Numbered from the stretch's first letter, positions 17,731 through 26,643 are shown. The stretch: DNA of 64,000 nt from CAYQDB01 sp964416195 (GCA_964416195.1 CAYQDB010000012.1:1-64000); one strand, 5' to 3'. The notes: generated by a model not told the origin, from the letters alone. A program made the numbers and translations.

Positions 17731-18039
17731 ATGAATGTACAGAAGATTCGCATCAGGCTGAAAGCGTACGATCACTTCGCACTGGACAGATCAGCGAAGG
17801 AAATCGCACGGACGGTGATTCGTACCGGGGCGCGAATTATAGGGCCGGTTCCTCTTCCAACGAAGCGGACGGTATACACGGTTCTCAGGTCGCCGCATGT
17901 TGACAAGAAGTCGCGCGAACAGTTTGAAACGAGGATCCATAAGCGCTTGATGGATATTTATGATTCCACGCCGCAAACCGTTGACGCGCTGATGAAGCTG
18001 AATCTGCCGGCGGGTGTGGATGTGGAGATCAAGACCTGA
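17731..18039 (+). CDS. rpsJ: 30S ribosomal protein S10
   Basis: S10 is a 30S head protein and also NusE, the partner of NusB and NusG in antitermination. The 102-residue protein is full length, with IRIRLKAYDH at the N-terminus and the segment RSPHVDKKSREQFE. It starts 18 bases after tuf, so the S10 operon appears joined to the str operon. Confidence 0.97.
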   Translation: MNVQKIRIRLKAYDHFALDRSAKEIARTVIRTGARIIGPVPLPTKRTVYTVLRSPHVDKKSREQFETRIHKRLMDIYDSTPQTVDALMKLNLPAGVDVEIKT

Positions 18040-18053
18040 TAGGTTGTGTCGGT

Positions 18054-18686
18054 ATGAAAGAAATACTTGGTAAGAAAATTGGCGTGACCCGTATTTTCAA
18101 CGAGGCCGGGGAAGCTATCCCAGTGACGGTTATTGAAGCCGGCCCCTGTCCGGTAGTGGCCAGAAAGACCAAAGAGAAGCATGGTTATGACGCTTATCAA
18201 GTCGGGCTTGGTAAACGCCGCAAAAGCCGTGTGAACAAGCCGTTGGCAGGTCATTTCGTTAAAGCAAAGATTGAACCGACGCGGTATTTGAGGGAGGTTC
18301 GCTATGATGGGTCAGACCTTGATATCGGCGCCGTTCTGACAGTTGATGCGTTCAAGGTCGGAGAGCGGGTTGATGTGACCGGTATTTCACGGGGCCTGGG
18401 CTTTGCCGGCGGTATGAAGCGACACCATTTCCAGGGAGCGAACAAGACGCACGGCCAATCGGATCGCTGGCGTGCTCCCGGATCAATCGGGCAATCATCT
18501 TATCCTTCACGTGTGTTCAAGGGTATGCGCATGGCCGGTCGCATGGGGAAAGACAGAGTCACCGTCCTGAATCTGGAAGTGATGCAGATCATTGAGAAGG
18601 AGAACCTGATGCTCGTTAAGGGATCGGTTCCCGGTAACAGAGGCTCGTTGGTTAAGGTGCGGACGACGAATCGTGGCTCGCGATAG
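18054..18686 (+). CDS. rplC: 50S ribosomal protein L3
   Basis: L3 is an early-assembly 50S protein reaching the peptidyl-transferase centre. The 210-residue protein begins with the family pattern (GKKIGVTRIF) and holds the long loop segment around FAGGMKRHHFQGANKTHGQS. It is spaced 14 bases after rpsJ. Confidence 0.97.
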   Translation: MKEILGKKIGVTRIFNEAGEAIPVTVIEAGPCPVVARKTKEKHGYDAYQVGLGKRRKSRVNKPLAGHFVKAKIEPTRYLREVRYDGSDLDIGAVLTVDAFKVGERVDVTGISRGLGFAGGMKRHHFQGANKTHGQSDRWRAPGSIGQSSYPSRVFKGMRMAGRMGKDRVTVLNLEVMQIIEKENLMLVKGSVPGNRGSLVKVRTTNRGSR

Positions 18687-18695
18687 GTCTTGGTA

Positions 18696-19319
18696 ATGAA
18701 CGTTAAAGTTTACAATCAAGAAGGTCAGGAAGTCGGGTCTGTTGCTCTGAAGCCCGAAGTGTTTGAAGTAGAGCCGAACGAGGCGGTTGTGCATCAGTAT
18801 GTGGTGAATTACCTTGCCCGGCAACGGGGAGGGAATGCCTCGACAAAAACGCGGCGTGAAGTGCGCGGCGGCGGCCGGAAGCCGTGGCGTCAGAAAGGGA
18901 CGGGGCGCTCACGGGCCGGTACCAATTGTTCTCCGCTGTGGCGCGGGGGAGGAACGATTTTTGGACCAGGGCCGAGAAAGTATGGTTTCAGAATGCCCAA
19001 ACGGATGAAGCGGCTGGCTCTTGTATCGCTTTTCTCCGATAAGGCACGAGCTGAACGAATCAGGGTGCTCGACCGAGTTGAGTTAGATAAGATCAAGACA
19101 AAGGAAGTTATTGGTATTCTCTCCCGGCTGGAACTGCTTGGCGAGAAGTGTTTGCTGCTCGATGAGACCAAGAACGAAAACCTCGTTCTTTCGTGTCGCA
19201 ACCTTCAGAAAGTGAAATACTCCCGCGCGGCTCTGGCTAACGGCTACGATCTCATCAATGCTGACTGGCTTGTCTTTACGAAAGCCGGTTTGGAAAAAGT
19301 GGAGGAGATGTTCGGATGA
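18696..19319 (+). CDS. rplD: 50S ribosomal protein L4
   Basis: L4 lines the nascent-peptide exit tunnel; in some bacteria it represses the S10 operon. I prefer the ATG at 18696 (207 residues, beginning MNVKVYNQEG) over a TTG two codons earlier, because AGGT lies at proper distance from the ATG. The tunnel-loop segment GGGRKPWRQKGTGRSRAG and GPGPRKYG are present. It overlaps rplW by four bases. Confidence 0.96.
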   Translation: MNVKVYNQEGQEVGSVALKPEVFEVEPNEAVVHQYVVNYLARQRGGNASTKTRREVRGGGRKPWRQKGTGRSRAGTNCSPLWRGGGTIFGPGPRKYGFRMPKRMKRLALVSLFSDKARAERIRVLDRVELDKIKTKEVIGILSRLELLGEKCLLLDETKNENLVLSCRNLQKVKYSRAALANGYDLINADWLVFTKAGLEKVEEMFG

Positions 19320-19609
19320 GTATCGATCCATACCAGATTATAAAGTCTCATATTTCTACCGAGCGCTCCACCAAGTTGCGTGAGCAGAATAACGAGTATG
19401 TTTTCAAAGTGGATAAATGGGCAAACAAATTTACTATCAAAACGGCAATTGAGAATGCTTTCAAAGTGAAGGTCGATTCGGTGCGAACGCTGGTTGTCCC
19501 TGGTAAAGTCCGCCGTCTCGGGCGCAACGAGGGAAAGACGTCAACCTGGAAGAAGGCTATCGTCAAGCTCAAACAGGGTGAGACTATTTCGATTTTTGAT
19601 AACGTATAG
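19316..19609 (+). CDS. rplW: 50S ribosomal protein L23
   Basis: L23 sits at the tunnel exit and docks trigger factor and SRP. The 97-residue protein has the family motif around YVFKVDKWANKFTIKTAIE and the basic loop PGKVRRLGRNEGK. The start codon overlaps the rplD stop (ATGA), implying translational coupling. Confidence 0.96.
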   Translation: MSIDPYQIIKSHISTERSTKLREQNNEYVFKVDKWANKFTIKTAIENAFKVKVDSVRTLVVPGKVRRLGRNEGKTSTWKKAIVKLKQGETISIFDNV

Positions 19610-19632
19610 GTTGGTTAGATTGGTGATTAACA

Positions 19633-20463
19633 ATGGCTGTTAAGAAGTTCCGCCCCATAACTCCGTCGCTGAGGTCTAGAACGGTCCCCGTTTTTGATGA
19701 GATCACTTCGACCGTACCGGAAAAGTCTCTTCTGGAGCCGGTTCGCAAGTCTGGGGGGCGTAACAACAAGGGACGCATCACAGCCTTCTGCCGTGGCGGT
19801 GGTCATAAGCGCCATTACCGAAGGATAGATTTCACCCGTAACAAGCATAATATCCCGGCACGGGTAGCTTCCATTGAGTACGACCCGAATCGCTCGGCTC
19901 GCATTGCTCTGCTGCACTATGTAGATGGAGAAAAGCGGTACATACTTGCTCCAGCTAATCTCAAGGTCAATGACATGTTGATGTCGGGTGAGGAAGTGGA
20001 CAACCGCATCGGCAATGCCATGCCGCTGGCCAAGATGCTGCTGGGGACGATCTGCCACAATATCGAAATGCGACCGGGACGAGGGGGGCAGATAGCGCGC
20101 TCAGCCGGGTCGTTTGCCCAGTTGATGGCGAAGGATGAGAAGAAAGCGATTTTGAAGTTGCCCTCCGGTGAGGTGAGAACTGTGCCGCTTGTATGCTACG
20201 CTACAATCGGTCAGCTGTCCAACATCGATCACAAGAATATCATATGGGGTAAGGCCGGCGCTAGCCGCTGGCGGGGTCGTCGTCCCTCCGTACGCGGAGT
20301 GGCGATGAATCCGGTCGATCACCCGATGGGTGGTGGTGAAGGAAGAAGTTCCGGCGGACGGCACCCTTGTACGCCCTGGGGGAAGCCGACCAAGGGTTTT
20401 AAGACAAGACGTAAACGTAAATCTACCGACCACCTGATTCAGGACCGGAGAACGAAGATTTAA
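19633..20463 (+). CDS. rplB: 50S ribosomal protein L2
   Basis: L2 is needed for subunit joining and peptidyl transfer. The 276-residue protein has the conserved GGGHKRHYRRIDFTRNK segment and the C-terminal block containing RGVAMNPVDHPMGGGEG, whose histidine is essential in the family. Spacing to rplW and rpsS is short. Confidence 0.97.
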   Translation: MAVKKFRPITPSLRSRTVPVFDEITSTVPEKSLLEPVRKSGGRNNKGRITAFCRGGGHKRHYRRIDFTRNKHNIPARVASIEYDPNRSARIALLHYVDGEKRYILAPANLKVNDMLMSGEEVDNRIGNAMPLAKMLLGTICHNIEMRPGRGGQIARSAGSFAQLMAKDEKKAILKLPSGEVRTVPLVCYATIGQLSNIDHKNIIWGKAGASRWRGRRPSVRGVAMNPVDHPMGGGEGRSSGGRHPCTPWGKPTKGFKTRRKRKSTDHLIQDRRTKI

Positions 20464-20479
20464 CGACGGAGAAGGTTAG

Positions 20480-20770
20480 ATGCCGCGATCGCTAAAAAAA
20501 GGCCCATATGTGGACGCAAAGTTGCAGAAAATAATAGAGGCGCTCAATGAGTTCGGAGAGAAGAAGGTTATCAAAACCTGGTCACGCCGTTCGACCATAA
20601 CTCCCGAGTTTGTCGGCCATACCCTGGCGGTCCACAATGGAAATAAATTCATCCCGATCTATGTGACAGAAAACATGGTCGGTCACAAACTGGGTGAGTT
20701 TGCTCCTACCCGCACTTTCCGCGGGCATGGTGGTAGACTGGCTGAGCGGGCCTCTTCGGTGAAAGGTTAA
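20480..20770 (+). CDS. rpsS: 30S ribosomal protein S19
   Basis: S19 is a 30S head protein, here 96 residues, with the MPRSLKKGPYVD start and the signature HNGNKFIPIYVTENMVGHKL. The stop codon abuts the GTG proposed as the start of rplV. Confidence 0.97.
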   Translation: MPRSLKKGPYVDAKLQKIIEALNEFGEKKVIKTWSRRSTITPEFVGHTLAVHNGNKFIPIYVTENMVGHKLGEFAPTRTFRGHGGRLAERASSVKG

Positions 20771-21280
20771 GTGACCCCAATGCTGGTAAAGGCAACAGCT
20801 CGACTGAAATACGTTAGCATCCCGCCTCGTAAGATGCGGCTTGTAGCCGGTCTTGTGAAAGGCCTGCCGGTGGAACGGGCTCTCAATATCCTGAATTTCA
20901 CGCCGAAGATAGCCGCTCATCACATCGCCAAAACGGTCAAATCGGCAGCAGCAAATGCCCTATCATCGGAGGGCACTGACCGTCTGAAGCCCGAAAGCCT
21001 TGTTGTCAGCAGGATTGTCGTGGATGCTGCACCGACGGCGAAACGGATTCGCTTTCAGTCTATGGGCAGGGCCTTCCGTTACCGAAAGCGCTACTCTCAC
21101 CTGACCGTTGTGCTTGAAGGGGAAACTGATGTGGCTCCCAAGAGTAAGAGGCGTGCGGCAAAGCCAAAGAAGAAAGAGGCGGAAGTGTCGGCCAAGGCCG
21201 CGGAGATGAAGACGACAACCGAAGAAGTGGCAGCGGACAAGACGACGGATAAAGCTGCGGTTAAAGAAGAAGAGAAGTAG
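20771..21280 (+). CDS. rplV: 50S ribosomal protein L22 with C-terminal extension
   Basis: L22 lines the exit tunnel. The core (about residues 1-117) has the expected IPPRKMRLVAGLVKG and the tunnel beta-hairpin ending in SHLTVVLEG. A tail of about 50 residues rich in Lys, Glu, Ala and Thr follows, making 169 residues against about 110 in E. coli. The start is GTG at 20771, directly after rpsS; ATG at 20780 is an equal alternative because the nearest AAAGG is close to both. Confidence 0.94.
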   Translation: MTPMLVKATARLKYVSIPPRKMRLVAGLVKGLPVERALNILNFTPKIAAHHIAKTVKSAAANALSSEGTDRLKPESLVVSRIVVDAAPTAKRIRFQSMGRAFRYRKRYSHLTVVLEGETDVAPKSKRRAAKPKKKEAEVSAKAAEMKTTTEEVAADKTTDKAAVKEEEK

Positions 21281-21317
21281 TGAACCATTTGTGTTTTGAC
21301 GGACTAGGGAGATAAGT

Positions 21318-22220
21318 TTGGGACAGAAGACACACCCGGTGGGGTTCCGGCTTGGAGTGATCAAAACCTGGAATAGCAGGTGGTATGCTTCGGGCAGGAG
21401 CTTCGCTGACTTGCTCTACGAAGATCTGCTGATAAAGCGCTACATTGCCAGGCGCCTTGACAACGCCGGTATTTCCGGTGTGCTTATTTCGCGTGACGCT
21501 AAAAAGGTGACGGTTGACATTCATACTTCCCGTCCCGGCATTGTGATCGGTCGCAAGGGAGCTGAGGTTGACAAACTTCGCGAGGAGCTGCAACTTCTGA
21601 CCAAAAGGGACATCATGCTGAATATAGTTGAAGTCAGGAAGCCGGAATTATCAGCGAAGCTTGTTGCCGACTCAATTGCCCGCCAGTTGGAGGGTCGTGT
21701 TTCTTTCCGTCGGGCAATGAAGAAGTCGCTCGCGGCGACTATGAAGATGGGAGCTGTTGGCATTAAAGTACAGTGTGCCGGTCGCCTTGGCGGCGCTGAA
21801 ATCGCACGCACGGAGAAATATCGCGATGGTCGTGTCCCCCTTCATACCCTGAGGGCGGATATTGATTACGCCACCTCGACGGCCCATACCACGTATGGAT
21901 GTATTGGTGTTAAGGTGTGGATATGTCGAGGCGAGATTCTCGAAGCGGGGCTGTTCGACCGAGATGAGGAAGGGAAGCATGAGGGTGATGCTGAGGCTCC
22001 GGATGTTCGTTCCAGAAAGTCCAAGCGGGCGGGTGAGCAGCCCCATAAACGTCCACGCGGCCGTATCCGCCGCGCGGGCCGCCCCTCCGGTCCTCCGCCT
22101 AGGGGCCGTCGCCCTGAATTGCCTAAGAACCGCGAGGGGTCGGCTGGAGTATCTCGGGGTTCAGCCGGAAAGAAACCAGATGCCGGTTTGTCCTCAAAGG
22201 AGCCAAAGGATACGCAATAG
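21318..22220 (+). CDS. rpsC: 30S ribosomal protein S3 with C-terminal extension
   Basis: S3 lines the mRNA entry tunnel. It starts at TTG giving the family start GQKTHPVGFRLG. The KH domain (IVIGRKGAEVDKLREEL) and the C-terminal S3 domain through VKVWICRGEI are intact by about residue 215. A tail of about 85 residues, first acidic then rich in Arg, Pro, Gly and Ser, extends the protein to 300 residues against about 233 in E. coli. Confidence 0.95.
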   Translation: MGQKTHPVGFRLGVIKTWNSRWYASGRSFADLLYEDLLIKRYIARRLDNAGISGVLISRDAKKVTVDIHTSRPGIVIGRKGAEVDKLREELQLLTKRDIMLNIVEVRKPELSAKLVADSIARQLEGRVSFRRAMKKSLAATMKMGAVGIKVQCAGRLGGAEIARTEKYRDGRVPLHTLRADIDYATSTAHTTYGCIGVKVWICRGEILEAGLFDRDEEGKHEGDAEAPDVRSRKSKRAGEQPHKRPRGRIRRAGRPSGPPPRGRRPELPKNREGSAGVSRGSAGKKPDAGLSSKEPKDTQ

Positions 22221-22250
22221 GAATATGCGGTGAGGACGGAGAAATAACTT

Positions 22251-22673
22251 ATGTTGATGCCTAAAAAGACAAAATTCCGCAAGGCCCATCGAGGACGTAT
22301 GACTGGCAAGACCAAAGGCGGATCGGCTATCAATTTCGGTGAATTCGGTCTCAAAGCTCTGGAGCCCTGCTGGCTGACGAACAGGCAAATTGAGGCGGCC
22401 CGTATTGCTATGACGAGATACATTAAGCGTGGCGGTAAGATTTGGATCAGAATTTTCCCGGACAAACCGGTGACTAAGAAGCCGGCTGAAACGCGCATGG
22501 GCAAGGGGAAAGGCGCCCCGGAGTATTGGGTGGCTGTAGTTAAACCCGGTCGCATTCTTTTTGAAATCGAGGGTGTGCCGGAAACACTGGCCCGCGAAGC
22601 GTTACGTCTGGCAGCCAACAAGTTGCCGATGAAGGCGAAGTTTGTAGCGCGTACTGACACAGAAGGAGCCTGA
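22251..22673 (+). CDS. rplP: 50S ribosomal protein L16
   Basis: L16 helps position A-site tRNA. The 140-residue protein begins MLMPKKTKFRKAHRGRM, matching the family start, so the first ATG of the ATG-TTG-ATG run is used. The GKGKGAPEYWVAVVKPGRI segment is intact. Confidence 0.97.
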   Translation: MLMPKKTKFRKAHRGRMTGKTKGGSAINFGEFGLKALEPCWLTNRQIEAARIAMTRYIKRGGKIWIRIFPDKPVTKKPAETRMGKGKGAPEYWVAVVKPGRILFEIEGVPETLAREALRLAANKLPMKAKFVARTDTEGA

Positions 22674-22676
22674 GCC

Positions 22677-22943
22677 GTGCTGAAAGTTCAAGCATTGCGA
22701 GAAATGACACGAGAGGAATTAATGCAGAAGCAACACGACCTGCTTGAGGAGCAGTTTAACTTGCGTATGCGCAGGTCTCTCAAGTCATTGGATAATCCTC
22801 TACGTCTAAGGCAGATTCGTAGAGAAATCGCTAAGATAATGACTGTCCTTAACGAGGATAGAATTGGACTTCGTAAACTTGCGGACACCAGTATATCTAT
22901 ACTATCTCAATCTGCTCCAAAACAGGAAGATAAGGCCAAATAG
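22677..22943 (+). CDS. rpmC: 50S ribosomal protein L29
   Basis: L29 is an exit-tunnel rim protein. The start is GTG three bases after rplP. The 88 residues include the two-helix core (LREMTREELMQKQHDLLEEQ and the NPLRLRQIRREIAKIMTVLNE pattern) plus a C-terminal tail of about 20 residues that is longer than usual (family about 65). Confidence 0.95.
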   Translation: MLKVQALREMTREELMQKQHDLLEEQFNLRMRRSLKSLDNPLRLRQIRREIAKIMTVLNEDRIGLRKLADTSISILSQSAPKQEDKAK

Positions 22944-22954
22944 GGGAATAACTG

Positions 22955-23221
22955 ATGATGGAGGCAACAGAGCGAAACAAACGAAAGGTGCGCACAGGCA
23001 CTGTCATATCGAATAAGGCAAGTAAGAGCATTGTTATTCGGGTTAACCGCACCATGAGGCACCCGGTATATATGAAGACCTTTCGCACCTCCTCTAAACT
23101 GTACGCACATGACGAGAACAACGAAGCCGGGGTTGGTGATGTCGTGCGTGTGATGGAAACACGACCCCTGTCAGCGAAAAAGCGCTGGCGATTGGTGGAG
23201 ATCGTAGAGAAAGCAAGGTAA
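22955..23221 (+). CDS. rpsQ: 30S ribosomal protein S17
   Basis: S17 is an early-assembly 30S protein with an OB fold, here 88 residues. It shows RKVRTGTVISNKASKSIVI and the C-terminal pattern VVRVMETRPLSAKKRWRL. Two adjacent ATG codons (22955, 22958) could each serve as the start. Confidence 0.96.
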   Translation: MMEATERNKRKVRTGTVISNKASKSIVIRVNRTMRHPVYMKTFRTSSKLYAHDENNEAGVGDVVRVMETRPLSAKKRWRLVEIVEKAR

Positions 23222-23268
23222 CGGGAGAAACGGCAGCCAATCTACTGCAGTGTAAGGGTGATGCGTAA

Positions 23269-23634
23269 ATGATTCAGGAATATACGGTCTTGTCGGTGGC
23301 CGATAACTCCGGCGCGAAGAAGGCAATGTGCTTCCGTATCTTAGGTGGGCGTAAGAAGTACGCAAGTATCGGAGACATTATCGTAGTGACCATTAAGGAA
23401 GCTATCCCGGGAGGAACTGTCAAGAAATCAGAGATTTGTAAGGCGGTTGTCGTCAGGACTACGTCCCAGCGAAGGCGGCGAGACGGCTCTGCTATTCGTT
23501 TCTCCGATAATGCCGCGGTTATCATCAATGATCAGCGGGAACCTCGTGGAACGCGTATTTTTGGTCCGGTGGCTCGCGAGTTGCGCGAGAAGCAGTTTAT
23601 GAAAATCATATCCCTCGCCCCTGAGGTGTTGTGA
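23269..23634 (+). CDS. rplN: 50S ribosomal protein L14
   Basis: L14 forms an intersubunit bridge. The 121-residue protein begins MIQEYTVLSVADNSGAKKAM and ends with REKQFMKIISLAPEVL, as expected for the family. This is the first gene of the spc segment, 47 bases after rpsQ. Confidence 0.97.
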   Translation: MIQEYTVLSVADNSGAKKAMCFRILGGRKKYASIGDIIVVTIKEAIPGGTVKKSEICKAVVVRTTSQRRRRDGSAIRFSDNAAVIINDQREPRGTRIFGPVARELREKQFMKIISLAPEVL

Positions 23635-23650
23635 GAGGGAGTTGAAAGAT

Positions 23651-23968
23651 ATGCATATCAAGAAGGGTGACACAGTTTATATTCGATGCGGCTCTTATCG
23701 GGGGAAGACCGGTAAGGTGTTACACGTCAACCCCCACAAGCAGACCGTACTTGTCGAGGGGATCAATATGAAAAAGCGGCACCAACGCCCGACACAGAGG
23801 AATCCCAAAGGCGGCATACTTGCAATTGAGGTTCCCATACATATCAGCAACGTGGCGTTGTATTCGTCAACTTTGGGTGGCCCGACAAAGGTTTCAACCC
23901 GCTGTATTGACGAAGGAGGTCGAACGAAAAAGGTGCGCATTTGCCGTAAGACGGGAGAACAACTGTAG
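23651..23968 (+). CDS. rplX: 50S ribosomal protein L24
   Basis: L24 initiates 50S assembly. From the ATG at 23651 it has 105 residues starting MHIKKGDTVYIRCGSYRGK, a KOW motif. A TTG three codons earlier is too close to the AGGGAG ribosome binding site (23635-23640). The segment NMKKRHQRPTQRNPKGGI is typical. Confidence 0.95.
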   Translation: MHIKKGDTVYIRCGSYRGKTGKVLHVNPHKQTVLVEGINMKKRHQRPTQRNPKGGILAIEVPIHISNVALYSSTLGGPTKVSTRCIDEGGRTKKVRICRKTGEQL

Positions 23969-23979
23969 GACAAACGGCT

Positions 23980-24519
23980 ATGGCTAGACTCAAAGATAAA
24001 TACGAGAAAGAGATTCGGGCCAAGTTAATGAAAGATGGCGGCTACTCATCCGTCATGGAGGTGCCGCAGCTGACCAAAATCACGGTGAATATCGGTGTCG
24101 GCGAGGCTACGCAGAATCCAAAAGCTCTTGAGGCGGCGGTAGATGACTTGACAAAAGTCACAGGCCGCAAGCCATATATAACACGTGCCAGAAAGAGCAT
24201 ATCGAATTTCAAACTCCGACAGGGCACCTCGATTGGGTGCTCCGTTACCCTCCGTCGTGAAGTTATGTATGAGTTCCTGGACCGGCTGGTGAATATTGCC
24301 ATACCTCGCATTCGAGATTTCAGAGGGATAAACGCTAAATCGTTTGACGGTCGGGGGAACTTCAACATCGGTTTGCGTGAGCAGCTTATTTTTCCAGAAA
24401 TAGACTATGAAAAAATCGATAAAATACGCGGGATGAATATCTCCATAAACACTACGGCCAGAACCGATGAAGAAGCGCGTCGGCTCCTGACTGAATTGGG
24501 GATACCGTTCCGCAAGTAG
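23980..24519 (+). CDS. rplE: 50S ribosomal protein L5
   Basis: L5 binds 5S rRNA in the central protuberance. The 179-residue protein has the KITVNIGVGEATQNPKALE and RDFRGINAKSFDGRGNF segments. It is closely spaced to rpsN. Confidence 0.97.
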   Translation: MARLKDKYEKEIRAKLMKDGGYSSVMEVPQLTKITVNIGVGEATQNPKALEAAVDDLTKVTGRKPYITRARKSISNFKLRQGTSIGCSVTLRREVMYEFLDRLVNIAIPRIRDFRGINAKSFDGRGNFNIGLREQLIFPEIDYEKIDKIRGMNISINTTARTDEEARRLLTELGIPFRK

Positions 24520-24526
24520 GAGACCA

Positions 24527-24712
24527 ATGGCAAAGAAGTGTCTCATACTGAAGCAAGGACAGAAACCGAAGTTCAAAGTCCGTAAGTACAGCCGCTGTCG
24601 TCGTTGTGGTCGCCCGCGCGCCTACATGCGCCGCTTCGGACTGTGCCGCATATGCTTTAGAGAACTTGCGCTGGCGGGTGAAATTCCCGGCGTTGTCAAG
24701 GCCAGTTGGTAG
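24527..24712 (+). CDS. rpsZ: 30S ribosomal protein S14, type Z (zinc-binding)
   Basis: S14 is a 30S head protein. It has 61 residues with the four zinc ligands Cys24, Cys27, Cys40 and Cys43, the short C+ form rather than the roughly 100-residue C- form. An additional Cys5 is not part of the pattern. It sits in its usual place between rplE and rpsH. Confidence 0.96.
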   Translation: MAKKCLILKQGQKPKFKVRKYSRCRRCGRPRAYMRRFGLCRICFRELALAGEIPGVVKASW

Positions 24713-24746
24713 CTGACAGAGTGCAAGGTAAGCGGAGTAAGAGTTT

Positions 24747-25148
24747 ATGACTATGACTGACCCAGTGGCTGATCTGCTGACGAGAATTCGTAATGCCTCG
24801 AAAGCCAAGAAGAATGCGGTGGATGTTCCTGCTTCCGGGCTCAAGCGCGAGATCGTCCGTATCCTTAAGGAACAGCGTTTCCTCAATGATGTGGTTGAGC
24901 TCCCCGACAACAAACAGGGAATTCTGCGCGTCTATATCCGCTATGATCGGGAGGATATCCCCGTATTGAAGGGGATTCAGAGAGTTTCGCGTCCTGGTCT
25001 GCGCAGGTATTATGATGCCAAGCAGGTGCGTCGCTCGACATTCAACAGCCGAGGGATGATAGTGGTCTCCACCTCCAGTGGCGTCATGACGAATTTTGAA
25101 GCCGCCCAAAAAGGTGTTGGCGGTGAAGTGTTGCTGCGGTGCTGGTGA
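24747..25148 (+). CDS. rpsH: 30S ribosomal protein S8
   Basis: S8 binds the central domain of 16S rRNA; in E. coli it represses the spc operon. The 133-residue protein begins MTMTDPVADLLTRIRNA, with a second ATG two codons in as an alternative. It ends with the family block STSSGVMTNFEAAQKGVGGE. Confidence 0.96.
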   Translation: MTMTDPVADLLTRIRNASKAKKNAVDVPASGLKREIVRILKEQRFLNDVVELPDNKQGILRVYIRYDREDIPVLKGIQRVSRPGLRRYYDAKQVRRSTFNSRGMIVVSTSSGVMTNFEAAQKGVGGEVLLRCW

Positions 25149-25163
25149 AGAAAGGTCCAGACG

Positions 25164-25709
25164 ATGTCTCGAGTGGGAAAGAAACCGATACCGATTCCGA
25201 ATAAAGTCAAGATTGAAATAGATGGCAACAACTTGACGGTGACCGGACCTAAGGGTTCGCTGACGCGGGAAACTCATCCCGAGATTACAGCGGCGATTCA
25301 AGACAACACGGTGATCGTGGAGAGGTCTTCCGATATAAAGAAGCATCGGGCTCTGCATGGTCTGACCAGGGCGCTGATTAATAACATGGTGGTAGGTGTT
25401 ACTGAAGGTTATACCCGGCAGTTAGAGATCATTGGGGTAGGCTATCGCGCCGAAATGCGGGTGAGAAACCTTGTGCTGTACCTGGGGTACTCGCACTCTA
25501 TTGTTCTCTCTCCGCCTGATGGAATTACCCTGTCAGTGATGCCTAAGGAAAATAAGATCGAAGTGACGGGAATAGACAAGGAGCTGGTCGGTTTGGTGGC
25601 TTCCAAAATCCGCTCTTTCCGCAAACCTGAACCGTACAAGGGCAAAGGGATCCGCTACGTTGGTGAGCTTGTCCGCAGGAAAGCTGGGAAGGCGGCAAGC
25701 TCGTCATAA
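25164..25709 (+). CDS. rplF: 50S ribosomal protein L6
   Basis: L6 lies near the sarcin-ricin loop. The 181-residue protein has the duplicated L6 fold and the C-terminal signature RKPEPYKGKGIRYVGE. The ATG starts the family beginning MSRVGKKPIPIP. Confidence 0.97.
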   Translation: MSRVGKKPIPIPNKVKIEIDGNNLTVTGPKGSLTRETHPEITAAIQDNTVIVERSSDIKKHRALHGLTRALINNMVVGVTEGYTRQLEIIGVGYRAEMRVRNLVLYLGYSHSIVLSPPDGITLSVMPKENKIEVTGIDKELVGLVASKIRSFRKPEPYKGKGIRYVGELVRRKAGKAASSS

Positions 25710-25725
25710 AACGCCGGTGTGAACA

Positions 25726-26100
25726 ATGGCTGACAAAAACATAGAAAAGAACAAGAGAGCCCGACGGCGGAGACGTCGCGTGCGGGGGAGTGTATTTGGC
25801 ACGGCTGATCGTCCCCGCTTGACGGTGGCCAAGTCTCTGAAAAACGTCTTTGCCCAGATCATTGACGATGAGAAGATGGTTACGCTGGCCGCGGCCGCAT
25901 CGAATTCGAAGAGTGTGAAATCCGAAACCAAAGAGAAAGTGACCAAGACTGAAGTTGCTCTCAAGGTAGGTGAGATACTGGCGCAGATGGCCAAGGCAAA
26001 GGGTATAGGCCGGGTGGTCTTTGATAGGAACAAATACCGGTATCACGGTCGCATCAAAGCCATCGCTGATGGCGCTCGCAAGGGGGGGCTCGAATTTTAG
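25726..26100 (+). CDS. rplR: 50S ribosomal protein L18
   Basis: L18 mediates 5S rRNA attachment. It has 124 residues: a basic N-terminus (RARRRRRRVRGSVFGTADRP), then the core ending in VVFDRNKYRYHGRIKAIADG. A short Ser/Lys/Glu insert near residues 63-72 is slightly longer than in E. coli. Confidence 0.96.
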   Translation: MADKNIEKNKRARRRRRRVRGSVFGTADRPRLTVAKSLKNVFAQIIDDEKMVTLAAAASNSKSVKSETKEKVTKTEVALKVGEILAQMAKAKGIGRVVFDRNKYRYHGRIKAIADGARKGGLEF

Positions 26101-26134
26101 AACGTGACTCTATTCGGCATAGGTGAGGTAGGAT

Positions 26135-26617
26135 TTGGCAAGATTTGACATGGACAACCTTGAGTTTGAAGAGAAGGTAATCAATATCAACAGGGTTGCT
26201 AAAGTAGTGAAAGGAGGCCGACGTTTTAGCTTCACTGCTTTAGTAACTGTTGGGGACAAAAACGGACGCGTTGGTATTGGGCACGGCAAAGCCTCCGAAG
26301 TATCTGAAGCGATTCGCAAAGGCGCCGAGGCAGCTCGGCGTTCCATGACTGAGATCAGCCTGATCAAGGGAACTATTCCCCACCGGATCGACGGTCAGTT
26401 TGCCGCAACTACGGTGGTTATGAGGCCCGCTTCTCCCGGTACGGGCGTTATCGCCGGTGGCGCGGTGCGCTCGATACTCGAGTCGGCTGGTATTCAGGAT
26501 ATCCTGGCCAAGGTGTTGGGTAGCCGAAACCCATATAATGTGGTCAAGGCTACTATGAATGGCTTGCAACATTTGCGTACGCGTCAGCAGGAACTCAAGG
26601 CCCGAGAGGAAGAGTGA
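26135..26617 (+). CDS. rpsE: 30S ribosomal protein S5
   Basis: S5 contributes to decoding fidelity. The 160-residue protein starts at TTG behind GAGGTAGGA. It has the N-terminal double-stranded-RNA-binding-like domain (VININRVAKVVKGGRRFSF) and GKASEVSEAIRKG. Its stop lies 26 bases before rpmD. Confidence 0.96.
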   Translation: MARFDMDNLEFEEKVININRVAKVVKGGRRFSFTALVTVGDKNGRVGIGHGKASEVSEAIRKGAEAARRSMTEISLIKGTIPHRIDGQFAATTVVMRPASPGTGVIAGGAVRSILESAGIQDILAKVLGSRNPYNVVKATMNGLQHLRTRQQELKAREEE

Positions 26618-26643
26618 GTTTTGTCCAGCAAGGAGATACTGAT

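Noticed and set aside
21866..22660. 264-codon open frame on the - strand over rpsC and rplP
   Set aside because: It lies opposite two clear ribosomal protein genes and is Arg/Pro/Ser-rich as expected for an antisense frame.
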